A stretch of DNA of 64,000 nucleotides from Aphelenchoides besseyi (GCA_024699855.1 JAMPIQ010000002.1:7750001-7814000), one strand, 5' to 3'; counted from the stretch's first letter, positions 38,601 to 51,464 are shown. The notes: generated from the sequence alone by a model not told the origin. Numbers and translations: made by a program.

Positions 38601-40230
38601 ACCACCACCTTTATCCAACAGTGGTCCCTGTGGCACGCAAAAGGTGAGCTCCGAGAGCGCGCATCTGCTCGAAAGGTGGCAGTTTTGTTTCACGTTCTCT
38701 CACTTGCCGTTCTCCGCGAATTTGACAACAAATGAATTTACTCACCTGTTCGCTGATTGCCTTTGCAAGTCGATGTTTTGTGCTTTTAAGCGTCTAATTC
38801 GATTCATATCCTTGGAGAATTGCAGAAGTCGGAGATTTTTTCTTATTTTAAGGCTTCTTATGAATTCGTTTTCCATGGGATCGACCATTTCATTGCCCAT
38901 TTCCTGCCTTTACTATCCACTTTCTCATTCTGTTTGTAACCGGAGATGTCCATTAGCTCGAAGAAATTGGCACTGTGCCGTGAGTTGAAGTCAACGGACG
39001 GTCGTCAGGGCGACGGAGTTCGTGATTTGAAAGCTCTTAAACAAATTTTGTTGATTAAACGATTCAATTCTCCATCCTGTCTTTGTTGATTACGGTTTTC
39101 GTCGTTACAATCTTTCTCGTGTTTGATTGATTAGAATTGCAGAGTTATTCAACGGGTGACTCGCCATACTCGAGGCCATGGCACGCGTACCAAAAGTCTC
39201 TATTCCCGACATACAATTCGCATAATCGCGGCGAATGCATTGGTGGGACCGATTCTGTCGACGGTAAAATGGCCAACTCTCCGTGTTCTTTTTTTATTGC
39301 GTTAGAGCGCCGATTAACGTTTTTTGCAGACCTTCGTATAAGAGATATTTTTAAACTCAGTGAACTAAAAACGTTTTTGCGATAAAAAAATGTTTGTCGT
39401 TTGTAAGAACAAGGATCTTTAAATGAGCGTGTCACGACCTCCGGTGGGATTTCATAGCCTGTGGCGAAGAGGTCGTCGTATCGGCCAAAAGATCTCCACA
39501 AAGCAGAAACTATTTAGTTGTCCCAAATTGCTAATGACTTGAATAGATGGAGATTTACACAGAAAGTTATTAGCGTCTTCTGGTCTCATGCTTAACTGTA
39601 CTATTCGAACTTTCTAGCACAATTTTGTCTCAACGAGTTAACTCGTCTATTAAGACGATAATTCGTACGGATTAACGACAACGAAAACAGGGTTTCGGGC
39701 CAATTCCATCAACATAGTAATCGAGATGCTAGAAATAAGACCAGAGAGTTAGGACGTCAAATGTGCTTCGAGAGTCTTTTGACCTTTCGGTTGACTTCAA
39801 TTCGTCTTGTCGATTTGACGTCTCCGTCGAGAACCGTTTGCGCAGCAAAAGCCCAAGTTTTTGATGTCCGACAGTTTTTTGGAGACACTCGACAGAAATC
39901 GGAGCACACCAAAAACAAAAAGTGACAAAATCCACTGTCGAAGTGACAAAATTGAAGTAGTGTCTTTGGCCTTCTAGTTGGCTGGCCATTGATTTTTGTT
40001 CTTTTTACGACGACAATGCTCTCGGCTTTTCTTTTTGCACGAATACAATCGCGGGGGTTTTTTGATTGCAACGATTCTGAATCTCATTTGATGCAAATGC
40101 GAGAAAGTCGGTCAACCGATCGTCCTTACGGTTTCGAAAAGCGTCGAAGTTTTTTTTGAGCTAAAACTCTTTTTCTAAAAACAAAAACTTCCAACTACCA
40201 GCTGAGATTATTTATAGTCTTCAAATTTTA
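35637..40230. other. Sparse 4.6-kb region upstream of the second Ser/Pro-rich gene
   Basis: This is the longest stretch without a gene I can support. Many ORFs of 60-115 codons occur on both strands with no domain. A short open stretch at about 39139-39263, preceded by a gcag acceptor and followed by gtaaaa, has good composition (TGDSPYSRPWHAYQKSLFPT) and might be a 5' exon of the gene starting at 40231, but the phases did not match. The region probably contains that gene's promoter, a non-coding first exon and a long first intron. Confidence 0.4.
36905..36945 (+). promoter_or_regulatory. Candidate TATA-box promoter
   Basis: A TATAAAG match at 36907-36913 lies about 30 nt upstream of a pyrimidine-rich initiator-like segment (cagtcacttctttttttgt). 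The only plus-strand gene downstream without a 5' end is the Ser/Pro-rich gene whose first visible exon begins at 40231, so this may be its promoter, with a long 5' intron. Weak evidence: single motif, no comparative support. Confidence 0.25.
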
Positions 40231-43200
40231 GCCCATTTCGCGGTCTTCGACGCGGCAACTCGCGTTCTGCCGGCTCGTTGAACTCATCAGCTCCAACATC
40301 GACCTCCAACTTTTCCAGTTATCCATATCCACGCACCCATACGACTCTGGTTGTGTTGGGCGGACAGAATTCTCAACGTGAACGACCGCTTTTCGACGAT
40401 TCTCCAACTTCCGCCAATCCCAACTCATCAGTTGCTGCTAATCGGCCGTTTCATCGACCGCCGTTGAATCGCGCAATTCCGCCGATACCCGAGTCGCGAT
40501 CAAACGAGTCAATTGGATCTCAGGCCTCACAACTTACACATCGACATTCGATTTCGGGTACCAGTTCATTGGCTGGCGCTTCATTGGTTTTGTCTCAACG
40601 TGAAACAACAATAACCGTTCCCAATAAACCATCCAATCGGCAGCCAATCTCTGAGGAAAAAACCACTGATCTTGTCATTGCGAATCGAATGGCACAAAAT
40701 TTGGGCGCTAAGTTTGCGCCAACCACTGTATCTCCTCCTTCTAACATGTCAACAAAAACTCCATTAGCAACGATTTCGGCGCTATCGACTAATCGAGTAG
40801 TCAAGAAGTCTGTAGCAATCATCACAACTCGACCAACGGTTATTGACAGCAAAGAAAACGCTGAAGGTGCGGAAAACAAAACAACGAAATCAACTAGTTT
40901 GCCATTGACAACAAAGAAAAAAACGTATGTTACAAGTTTCATTTCACTTTCGAGTTGTACGAAAAAAGCATCCAATTAATTTTCGCAGCAGTTCTCTTCT
41001 CATGAACATTTTTAGACGAACACCAACGACGGAAACGCCCAAAAGTCCGCTACTCTCCATGGCACAATCAGTCCGCTCCCGTTTAGGCAAATTGGGGACA
41101 CGAATCGGCCGTGCAACATCAAAATCTCCAATCCGTTCATCGTACAGTATGCTCAGTATGCGTCGAGATCAATCCAATTTGGCGACTTCACCGCCATCAA
41201 ACCAAACAAGTCGACTTTTAAAATCGACAAGTTTGGATCACACGACAAGCACTCGATCGCCACCGCCTTTGCCTGCAAGCTCACCACCTATGGATGACGA
41301 GCTGATTGATGCAACGCGAATTCCGCCTCGTCACGTCTTTTTTGCCGACAGTCCTGCTAATGTGCCACGACGATTACCAGTGACAACGCTAATCACTACT
41401 CCACCGGGATGTTTTCATAGGCGTTTAGCGGAGGAAGAAGATCGTAGGGCTGCGGCTGCTGCAGCGGACATTAGCGGACCTATCTTGGCAATCGATACAT
41501 TGCTTTCAATTCCAACTCCCGACTGTGATGAACCACCAGCAATTTTGTTGAGAAAAACATCTGATATCAAACAGACACCGTTGCAACTAAAACCTCAGTC
41601 CAACATCGTCTATTCGCCAACATTTTCGAATACACGTCGCGGTCATCGTCACTCTCATTCGTTTGGTGGAGTCGACAATCAACAGCCGAGAACTCCGAAA
41701 GCCACCGCTCGTTTAATCGTCCGACAACCGAGCGCTCCGTTGCCAATCACTCGAATAGTCAGCGGACATCGACGTTCAAAGTCTCGGGATGCAATAATTG
41801 AAATGGCAACTCCACGAGTGATATTCAAGAAACCTATTGGATTAACGCCCGACTCCTCGCTATCGACAATTGGAGGATTGGGATCGGAGAGTGTGAGAAC
41901 GACAAGAAGTTTAAAGATTGTGGCGACTACCGGCGATGTTTTTGCTCCAACAACTCCCGCAACATCACGAAAATCGGGGCACAAGAAGAGCAGTTCAGGT
42001 AATTCAATTTTCTATTTCAGTTTGTTGAATCTTTTTAGTTGATTTTGTCACTGCAACGGCCAGTAAAATTCCAATCGGAAATCGCAATGTTTGCACCATC
42101 ACAACATCGGCATCAGCCGGAAAAGCTGACGACTTACGATTACGGAAATCGTACATTCCCAAAAGGTGAGTACTTCGCTTATTCTGTGTATCATTCAGTT
42201 TCAGAACTGTCAATTGGATCAACAAACGACATGCACCATTGGCAAAAGTGGAATCAAGTCAAGTTGGAAACTCGCCCGCTGTTGAAATGCCACCGATTTC
42301 GTTTGATGAGACTCCCCGAGGTCGAACTATGAAAACTAACATTCCAACCGCACGTTCTAAACGAATCGTCTTTTGGCGTTCCAAATCGAAAAGTGCAACG
42401 GAGAGATCGGAGCTCGAAAACGAAGACAAAGATCGAAATGGAAACACGCGAAGTGTCGATGAGTCTTCTGAGTTTCGAAGCCTAACTGCTCGGATTACCA
42501 CTCGCGCAGGTGCCGAGCCGGCGGTTGTCGATTCGAATGGTAATGAAATATCGCCAATTACTCCGAAGATTGAACGTGGTAAGTTGATTAATTTTGAGGC
42601 CCTGAAGAGGAAAGGATTGGAAACTGAGTTGCCATTTCTAAGTCCAGTTAGTTTCCTGAGGAAGAGAAATTGGAGCGCACCACTCGGTCGCCGCAAATCC
42701 AATCGACAGACGAAGGCAATTTGGCCCTGTGGTTGGCAATAAGCAAAAGAAGAAATAACTTTTCTTTTGTCTTTTTTTGACCATTCCAAACGAATTGTCC
42801 GAAGAAGAGACCTCGGTTAGAAGTTCGGTCTTCTCAGTTCGCATCAGAATTTGTACATCAATAATTTCGTATTTGAATTGCAGAATCTCGTCGTGATCGG
42901 TTATCACTGAACGAACTTCTTCGCTCACCGTTGACTTCTCATCGACGTCCTGGGAAATCAAAAGCAAAAGAGAAACAACGAAGTGGTTTGATTGACGACG
43001 AAATAACGTGAGTTCTTCTTTCCGTTGTTGTATGAATTGGCTTTACAGTGATCAGCCAAGTCTCATAACAACCGAACTCTCGTTAATTGACGAACGTTCC
43101 GAAAGCACGCCCAGTCAAACGTATATTCGAGATTTGAACGAAAACTTCGAAACAATGAACACAACGACTGTCTTATCGCAGGATGCCGATGGAAATACGA

Positions 43201-44097
43201 TTCAACAACGGTGAGAACCTCGGATCTTTTGTTCTTACTCATCAGCTAAAATGAAAAAAATCTTCGTGTTTTCATACGCTTCGCTCTTTTTACCCTCGAG
43301 TGCGATTCACCAGCACGCGATTCGGATAACGACTCTCGGGTCTCGTCCGCCTCGATTTTCCGCGCGTTCTTGCGATTCTTTTTCGTACGTTCATCTGCAA
43401 AAGGCGGTTTCCCGCAGTTCCTTCCGTGAGCTGCTAATCAATTTACCTAAAACCCACCCCCGTTCATGTCAAATGGTCGATTGCTTGCTCTTCAACAATC
43501 TTCTCAAAAATTTGCGGTTTGTTTTCGAAGTCCACAAAATTTCTGGGAGTTAACTCAAGATCCTCGTTTTAACAAATGGGTCGACTTTTGTTGTGTTTCA
43601 GAGCCGTCAAACGCGAGACCGAACAAACCACAACTCCCGTCCAATTTGTCTCATCAACCGCCAGTGCAACTCAACAATTAAGGTAATTAAACAGGCTAAT
43701 TAACTTTGTGTTTATTGCCTAATAACTCGCTTATAAACCCCGATGTGATTGACACAAAATTTCAGTGCAGTCCCTCAACAACCACGTATTCATCCGGCAG
43801 AACAGGCGGCTATTGACAAAGTGATCGAAGACTTAAGTAGCCAACTCGATAGGATTCGAGAATATGCAATCGAGGTCCGCATCCAATTGACCGATTCGTT
43901 TTGTATAATTGTGATTTCAGGATGAAGACGAAATGAAGAAACTACGAAAAGAAAACAGTTCCTTGAAAGAAGAGTTGGAAATCAAAGATCGAGTGATTCA
44001 GTTGCTCATGAATCGACTCAAAGATCCAATGGTCTTAACTTCTAACTCTCAATTGGATCATGCAACAACAACAACCGTCGTTACGAGTCATCAATGA
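40231..44097 (+). CDS. Ser/Thr/Pro-rich protein with C-terminal coiled coil, unrecognised, 5' exon not found
   Basis: The first visible exon opens after a tttag acceptor at 40230 in the frame FRGLRRGNSRSAGSLNSSAP, so at least one upstream exon is missing from the model. It is a long disordered region rich in Ser, Thr, Pro and Arg with motifs such as SLDHTTSTRSPPPLPASSPP and HRRLAEEEDRRAAAAAADIS. A large exon covers 41017..41999; further exons lie near 42221..42581, about 42650..42960, 43060..43212, 43603..43680, 43767..43874 and 43921..44097. The last ~90 residues (AIDKVIEDLSSQLDRIREYA, then MKKLRKENSSLKEELEIKDR) form a clear coiled coil, and the protein ends VVTSHQ. Numerous RxxS sites suggest regulation by phosphorylation. 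I cannot name the family; a cytoskeletal adaptor role is a guess from composition. AATAAA lies near 44226. Confidence 0.55.
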
Positions 44098-44391
44098 ATT
44101 TGCCATACCGGTCCACCTCTGTATTCCGCATCAACTTTCACTTTTGAAGCATTTGAACGCATTTTAATCGTACCTGCCTTTCTGTTTCATAATCTTTGGC
44201 GATGATCTCAAATTTCTCTCTTGCAAATAAATAAGTTAATCGGAAGTTTCGTTAGTCATAAGGCGATCTCGGTGGAAATCTACTTTCCAAAATGATGATA
44301 AAGACAGCTGAGCAAATATTTGGCAGTTCAGAAAAGGTTCTATTTAAAATCGTTTAATTGGATCACATTTGCTCAGTCTGAAAGATTCGAA

Positions 44392-45280
44392 ATGAAATCG
44401 ACGTTCATTTTGTTTTTCTGTCTTTTCACTATTGTGAATGGATGTAAGTTTTTGGATATAAACAAAAGAGCGTACGATTTTTTAGATACATATAATTATC
44501 CACAGAATGCTCAGTTTGGCAATCAACAGCCATTTTATTATCCTCAACCGCAAATGCCGCGAATGCCATTCTACCAAAACACCAGTATGTTCTGTTTGTC
44601 GGTAACTAATGCAACTGTTTAGACAACTTTCAACCATATGGCAATCCGTACGGACAACAACAACCTCAATGGCCTAGCAATCAAGGCATGAATTATCCTT
44701 ATTATCAACCGCAAGGCATGTTTGGAAATCCCAATCAAAATACAGGACTAGAGCAAAGTCAAGAATACTGTGAATGCAAATTTATTGCCGACGTTCAAAA
44801 GTGTTTCAAAGAAGATGAACAGGAGTATTGGGCCGCATTCTTGTCCATCAAAAATAATGCCAAATTGACGAAATCTGAAATTTTTAAACGTACAGACAAG
44901 TTGATTAAACGATTGGACTCCAGTACACAGGTGCAACTGATCGATAATACTAACTGTCGAAAGTATTTTAGAGTTGTTATTCGAAAGCAAAATCTGATGA
45001 TGGAAAACGTCTGCAACAAAGGGAGAAAAGAGACAACCAAATTTTTTCTCGATTATCTAATGAAACTCGAGATCTTGCCAAATATTTACGAAAATACGAA
45101 AACGACGAGCAATTGACAACCTCTGAACTGGACACAAAGATTCGTGAAGCTTTAAAGAAGTCGTCTCCAAATGTCGTCAACGAGCTGTTTCAACATTTTC
45201 CTGAGTATCGCAGATTTTTCAGTGGTCAGCAATACCAACCATACTACCAACAACCGTACTCCGGCCAAATGTTTGGCTGA
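44392..45280 (+). CDS. Secreted Gln/Tyr/Pro/Asn-rich protein with helical core
   Basis: Four exons join in phase: 44392..44443, 44486..44584, 44623..44930, 44972..45280; 255 residues. The signal peptide is MKSTFILFFCLFTIVNG. A low-complexity region follows (FGNQQPFYYPQPQMPRMPFY and NPYGQQQPQWPSNQG), then a helical core with a CEC pair and a segment EEYWAAFLSIKNNAKLTKSE-like in layout (actual: EQEYWAAFLSIKNNAKLTKS) that recalls the DUF148/SXP-RAL-2 nematode secreted family. The end returns to QQYQPYYQQPYSGQMFG. Choosing the 43-nt and 41-nt introns rather than reading through removes two false stops and restores this symmetrical QPY frame at both ends. AATAAA lies near 45315. The function is unknown; a matrix, mucus or host-interface protein would be speculation. 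Confidence 0.75.
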
Positions 45281-45622
45281 ATTCTAATCGCGAGTATTAA
45301 ACTGTTAACTAACAAAATAAATTACTTTTATATGACAATTAAAAACAATAAACTAAAGGAAGTATTGACAAAACAGTAAATTGGAGCTAACCGTTGAATG
45401 AAATGAACGGGAGGTTTTGGAAACAAATGCAAAACTAGACAGTTTTGTTTTAAACAACAAGTTGGCATAGAAATTTTGTTGTAAAGTCAAGACCTTTGTA
45501 TACATGAGATAACAATTAATATAAGGAACGACAAGATTGTTTTAGAAAATGCGAAACCCATAATAGAGATAAAGCTCTCAATGCTACATAACGTTAAAAA
45601 TGTCCAAACGGTGAGAAACTGT

Positions 45623-46168
45623 TCAGATGTTGTTGTTCAGCTTCTTGACTACCAGATTACCTTGCGTCAGAAGTTTGATAAAATCCTTCTTCTCGGAAGC
45701 TGGTGGTGGGGGCGGGAGCTCCTTGAGCATGGAAAGATGTTGGAGTTCTTGGAAAAGTTTGTAGGCTTTTGTACAGTCTGATTCGTTCGTAAACCACAGG
45801 CCGATAATGTTTTCTGTAAACTCAAAATCCCTGTCAAATAGTGTTCATTACAATTTCTTGCCTTCGTTATTGTTGATGAAAATGTACGGCGAGTTGAGTT
45901 CGAAGTTCATGTTGGGCAAAATCGGACGAATAAAATCTTGCGGATTCTGACGATTCACGATGATGAACGAAAAGAACGGGCGATCTTTGCGCTGATAGAT
46001 GAAAAACGGTCCCGCCACATCATCACGTTTCCACGCATGTTGTTCCGAGTTGAACGAATAGACGGCAACGTGGAGTCCATGATCGACAATCTTGTGGGCG
46101 AATGGATCGATGGCGGTAAGCGAACGGAGATTTCGCTGCATAACATCGCTGTCCATTTGGATTGACAT
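45623..46168 (-). CDS. DCP1: DCP1, mRNA-decapping enzyme subunit 1 (EVH1 domain)
   Basis: Activator and scaffold of the DCP2 decapping enzyme in cytoplasmic 5'-3' mRNA decay and P-bodies. Minus exons 46168..45862 and 45813..45623 give 165 residues, essentially one EVH1/PH-like domain. Seen: a helical start (MSIQMDSDVMQRNLRSL), DPFAHKIVDHGLHVAVYSFN, WKRDDVAGPFFIYQRKDRPF, FSFIIVNRQNPQDFIRPI, then ENIIGLWFTNESDCTKAYKL and a Pro-rich bit (ELPPPPPASEKKDF). The intron uses a GC donor (gcaaga at 45861): with it the residue spacing to the IxGLWF strand matches the DCP1 family exactly, whereas the nearby GT donor would need an implausible 21-nt intron. The long C-terminal region and trimerisation helix found in many DCP1 proteins are missing or lie in exons I did not find. 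Confidence 0.9.
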
Positions 46169-46479
46169 ATTCAACTGAAATAGACGTCATACAATCCTGC
46201 TAAAAAGAACTTACCAAAATTAACTTGAGATCAAAACGAAAAGAGAATCGAACGAAGCGAAGAAACGACCACAGGGCGCGTGATTTCTGCTTTTGCTGCG
46301 TCCTTCGAAGTGCAGGCCGACGGCGAATGCGCGTGTCAATCTCTCTGAACAAGCAATAACTGCGTTTGTGCGAACAAGTTTACAACAGCGATTGCGAGGT
46401 CAACGAAAAACAACGCTAAGGTTTCACCGCAAAGAACCAGTGTTCTGTAGTCCTTTCAATTGTGCTGTTTGAAAGTTAA
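46169..46479. other. Interval between DCP1 and the Helitron coding region
   Basis: About 310 bp upstream of both DCP1 (minus) and the Helitron ORF (plus). No coding signal of ELP2 or WD repeats is seen here, which matters for interpreting the truncated ELP2 at 51.5 kb. A tttcag lies 6 nt before the DCP1 start codon, a possible splice or trans-splice acceptor. The 5' Helitron terminus, if present, should lie here; no distinct TC-start could be picked. Confidence 0.4.
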
Positions 46480-49400
46480 TTGATCATTCGCTGTTTATTG
46501 AGTTCAATCAGCAATCCAGTTGATTCGGACGAAGAATCAAAGGCCAAAAAGTTGAATTTGATTCAATCAATCACATACAAGTCGAAAAAGTTGCCCGACG
46601 GTCCTAGCCCGCGACTCGATCCCGAAATCGTCGGTCGATCAAGAAATTTGCGAAGTGGACTGCGAGTCATGCAGAATTTGCCGAAACGTTCGTTTCCGCC
46701 ATTGCCCAATCGATCTCGCGGTCGACCGACATTGGCGTGTGCTGCGGCGATTTGTCGTAAAGCAATCACGAACGCTTATGATGTCGGATTGCCGGTTTAC
46801 GAGTGCAAGTACTGTAGGGCGTTTTTGTTTCACGCCGAAAATTCATCAAAGTGCTGTGCGAATGGTACGATTGAAATGCCCGAGTTTCGTCGTTATCCCG
46901 ATTGGATGGAACGCCTATTATACATTGGCAAATTCAATCAAAACCAGAACAATGCGTATGAGCGAGAAATGTCAAAATGGTTTCAAGCACACATTTCCGA
47001 AATCAATAATTTGACCGCATTTGGTTCACGATCGTTTCAAAAACGCGACAGTGGAGTTGCCGGAGCACCGGTTCAACTGATCAACGGAATTGTACAGAAC
47101 AATCTTTCTTACATTCAGTCACGAGCTGATGCCGTTCGAATTTTCGGTCAGCAGTACACGCTCGAAGCTCCGGATATGATCATGGAGAATATGCGCAATA
47201 ATCCAGTCTATAAACGACTGGACATTCGCTATCGGAATGCATTCCTCACAAAATGGATTGCTTTCCTAACCGACCATAATCAAATAGCAAAGGGCTATAA
47301 AATGTGCATGGAACGTATCAATGAACTCATGGCGGACGGAATTGCGTTTCCACGCTACATTGTGAGCTTTATTGACGAACGTCAAGCTCCCGATCATTTG
47401 CGCGATCCGCAGTTGCACGAACGTCAACAGAACGCTCCGGAAGCGCCGGAAGTTGCGGTTCTGTTCACACCGCGAGATCGCAACGTGCCAATACCGGACA
47501 TTCCCAAAGGTGTTTGGTTGCATCCGCGAATGAAAAAATCGCCGGTGTTCATGACTCATTTGCCTCAACTCGATGGAATCATGAACCCAATTGTGTTTCC
47601 ATACGGTGAGCTGTGGTACACGATGGACTTGAAACTCCAAGCGGCACCACAAAAAGCCGATACCGGCGATTCGCCAAATCCAATGGACAATGCTCTGGAA
47701 GTTGGATTTGATGAGGATTGTGAGTCGGATGCTGAGGATTTGGATGCGAAAGACATCGAACCTGAAGAGATCGACCACAACAATCCGGTCACTCGAAAAG
47801 GTCAACGTATGTATGCGTCGATCCGCGAACAAACGTTGTATCGAATGCAACATCGCAAATCGGACAAAATGATCCATCGAATTTGGAGCACCGGAAAACC
47901 CGGTCGAATTCTTTTGATCAAGAACCACCACGAGGTTGTTCGTCGGGAAGTTGATTGGTACAATTTCAAAGTTCCACAAAATCAACGAATCGTTTCGTGT
48001 CAGTACGTGATTACTCACTACGACAAGATTTTGCGAGAACGATTGCCCGGTCATCAATTGGGCAAAATTTACCGATTCCCGCCCCATCACAAGTTGTCGT
48101 GGCAATACAATCAGCGTGCTTACGCGAAGGGAATGGCAATGGCCCACGAACTCGGTGCACCAACGTTCTTCTACACGGTCACCGCAAACAAAAATTGGCC
48201 CGACCATATTGCCTCATGCCGAATGCTTGGCACCGATCCGGAAACGGACTCCTTCACTTTGACGCGGATCTTCATCATCAAGTTGAACATGTTGATGCAC
48301 GAGATTCGTGGCACGAGTTACCGGAAAACTCAGTACGGTCAACAAAGTGAAGGCATCTTCGGGAAGTTTGCTGCTTCACTGCTTTCGATCGAATTCCAAA
48401 AGCGTGGCAATCCACACGCCCACATTTTGGTTTGGATCGATAAGAACGAACAGGAAACAACGGCCGAATTTGTCAATCAATTCATTTCGGCACGAGTTCC
48501 CGATCCAAAGATCGACAAACGCCTTTACGACCTGGTAGCTTCATTTATGCTCCACGATTGTAATGAGAAAAGCGTTTGTCGAGATCCGGTCAATCCAACG
48601 AAAACACCGTGCAAACGTCGTTTTCCGATGCGTGAATCACTGACCACACAAGTGCATTACGGATTCATTCAGTATGCACGTTTGCCCGCCAATTTGGGTT
48701 CTTTCACAGTCCCGAAAAAGGGTGGAAAAGTTTTGACGGACAAAGACGTCGTTCCCTACAATCCTTATGGATTGAAAACGTGGAACGGACACGCCAATCT
48801 GGAAGCGGTGGTCACGCGAAACACCACCGGCTACGCGATCAAATACATCATGAAAGGACAGATGTCGACGGCGTTCATTGAAGTTGTGAGCAAAGGCGCT
48901 CAAAACAATCCGTTCATCGAAATCAACGATGATAAAACGGTCAACTACAATGAAGCACGATATCAAATGTCTTTGATGTACTGTAGTGACTACGAAGCAG
49001 TTATGAATCTGCTGTCGAAAGGCCCGTTCTACTTCTCTCATGTTGTGATCATGATTGGAGTCCATTTGCCAAACGAATCGTATTTGATTGTCGCAAATGG
49101 TGATCGAGCCGAAGACATTGTTCGTCGCGCCAACTCGACAAGCGAAGTCCATTCGCGTTTCACAGCATACATGAAATTCTGCCGTGAAAATCCGAATGAG
49201 ACGGCCGATTTGACGTACAAAGACTTCCACTACGAGTACAACTACGATAAGCGTAAACGTACATTCAAGAAATTGCAATTGAAACGTAAACGTGTAGTTG
49301 CAATATATGAAGTGAACGTCAAAAATCGTCAATTGTTGGCTCTGCGAACAATTGTTTTACGAATGAAGTGCGTTCAAAACTTCGAACAGTTGGCGACAGT

Positions 49401-51464
49401 GAACGGAATCACTTACCGTCAATTCGATCCGAACGGTTTCGGCGAATTAGACTTCGTCACCGCGGCCCAACAAATGGGTCTAATGGAATCGGATTTGATT
49501 TGGAGAAACGCACTCGATCAACGTGCCGGTCATCCAATACGTCGATTCATTTTCCTTTTCGCGCAAGTTTTGATTAACGGCGCCGAGTTGTTGCAAAGTC
49601 CACGCCAACTGTACTTTGATTACCTGCCGTTCATGCGACCACCACTCGGAAATCGTTTCGCACATTTGAGTGACAGTATGCGCGAACAACGAGCCGAACA
49701 AATCGCGTTGCGAATTTTGGAATAGCATTTGAATAATCGAGATTTCACTTTGAGTGATTTCGATTTGCCACAACCGGATGGAACGGTCACTGCATTCAAT
49801 CCGGAATTTCACGGCGAAATGGCTGTTGATTTTTTGGACGGCGACGATCAAACGCGCTATCATGACGTCAATCAAATTCCGCACGTCAATTTGGGTTCCG
49901 ATCAGCAACAAGCGTTCGACCTGATCTGGCACTCAATCCAACAGGCCGAAGTTCCAAATGGCCAACCGATTCCGCCACCGTTAATGTTCTTCTTACACGG
50001 TGAAGGTGGAACTGGCAAGACGACATTGTACAATCAGTTGATTCGACAATGCAATGACCATGGCATTCCATTTGCCGCTAGCGCAACGACGGGAATCGCG
50101 GCGTCGCTTCTGTTCCAAGGACAAACCGTTCATTCCCGATTCATGATTCCAACAGACCTCGCTTCGGACTCGGAATCACGAATGAACAAACATTGTCGGG
50201 CTGCCGAAGCGATTCGCCGCTGGGACTTCTTCTAATTGATGAAGCGTCGGCAAGGCATCAAAACGTCTACAATTACATGAAACGTGTAATTCAAGACGTT
50301 CGTCAAGGTCCGTACGTCAAACGGCGATTGGTGATCGTTTTTGGCGGCGACTTTCGACAAATTCTGCCGATCGTTCGAAACGGAAACGTGGCTTCCGGCT
50401 TCGACGAAAGTCTGATTGCCGAGCATGACAAAGGTACAATCAAATTCCTGTGCCTGCGTTAAAACCATCGAACTGACGCGAATCAGATTCGGTTCCGCTC
50501 ATTTTTGCGCGACGTCGGAATTGCCAACAAACCGATCGTGCGACAAAACGACTACTACTCGACAGTACTTGCTTTGTCGGACTTCAATTTGGTCAACGAT
50601 CTTCAGGAACTCCAAGATCGAGTGTTTCCGTCGGCACTTTTGCAAAGCGGAAACATCACGTCCAACTCGGCGATTGTTGCGCCGTTGAATGTGACCGTCA
50701 ACTCGATCAACGAAGATCTGTTGAAAAAGTTGCCCGGACAAACAATTGTCTACGAGGCCATCAACACGATCGAAGACGAGAATGCCATCGATCCGTTGGA
50801 CGATTCGGCCGTCGACGCGATGACCGAGTATTTGGGTCAAATCGAAGAGACCGGTTTGGCTCAACGGCAATTGAAGCTGAAGATCGGCGCAAAAGTCATG
50901 TTCATTTCGAACATCGACACCTCCTACCGACTCTGCAACGGCACTCCGGCAGTCGTCACCGATTTGCAAGCGGACGTCGTGACTGTTCGCCGCATCGAGT
51001 CCGATGGTTTGACTGGCGAAGAAATCGACGTTGTTCGTCGAGTTTTCGATCGCAAAGTCAACTACGATCAACGCCAAACGGTGGCTTTTCGTCGTGTCCA
51101 ATTTCCTTTGAAATTGGCATTCGCAATGACCATCAACAAAGCCCAGGGCCAAACAATGGAGCGAATCGGGTTGTATTTGAACTCGCCGGTCTTTGCGCAC
51201 GGCCAGTTGTATGTGGCTTTGTCGCGTGTTCGTCGCGCATCTGACATCTACATTTTCAACCCGGATAATGTGCAAACCGATCCCAAAGCACAACAGCAGC
51301 AAAGCAAGTTCATGTTAAATGTTGTCAATCCGGAAGTCACGAAATTCGTGACACAATTGGAAGCTGACGCAAACGCAGTTAACTCCAACGTCGTTACCAC
51401 AACTGCTCCCGTCAATCCACCGGCCAATCCGACAGCCGATGACGACGATTCAATGGATGTTTAA
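46480..51464 (+). mobile_element. Helitron Rep-helicase coding region, degenerate
   Basis: Rolling-circle transposon protein (RepHel), about 1,660 codons. N-terminal zinc-finger-like Cys pairs (YECKYCRAF, SSKCCANG); the Rep nuclease HUH motif in KRGNPHAHILVWI; the tyrosine motif GYAIKYIMKG; then a PIF1-like helicase with Walker A GEGGTGKTTLY, Walker B LLIDEAS, VFGGDFRQILPIV, and the C-terminal INKAQGQTMERIGLYL with LYVALSRVRRASDIYIF. Three lesions break the frame: TAG at 49723-49725 (after RILE), a shift near 50230 (just before LLLIDEAS), and TAA at 50460-50462 (before NHRTDANQ). The first in-frame ATG of the long frame is near 46672, so the N-terminus is uncertain. No introns. Codon and base use resemble the neighbours. 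The copy is probably no longer autonomous. Transposon termini (5' TC, 3' hairpin plus CTRR) were not identified. Confidence 0.92.

Noticed and set aside
42259..42789. 176-codon minus-strand ORF
   Set aside because: Mirror of the Ser/Arg-rich plus-strand exon; low-complexity coding often leaves long antisense frames.
45814..45861. 21-nt GT-AG intron in DCP1
   Set aside because: It would keep frame but inserts extra residues into a conserved EVH1 loop and is too short; the GC-AG reading fits family spacing exactly.
46169..46479. Possible N-terminal ELP2 exons between DCP1 and the Helitron, which would make the Helitron a simple insertion in ELP2
   Set aside because: No WD-repeat coding found there, and the interval is too short for the missing ~400 residues.
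47266..48207. 313-codon minus-strand ORF inside the Helitron
   Set aside because: Exact antisense of the Rep domain on plus; its content (Phe/Val/Arg/His-rich) is the mirror of the real frame and has no domain.
48637..49332. 231-codon minus-strand ORF
   Set aside because: Antisense of the Rep tyrosine region; no start context or family.
50499..51302. 267-codon minus-strand ORF inside the Helitron helicase
   Set aside because: Shadow of the PIF1-like helicase frame on the plus strand.
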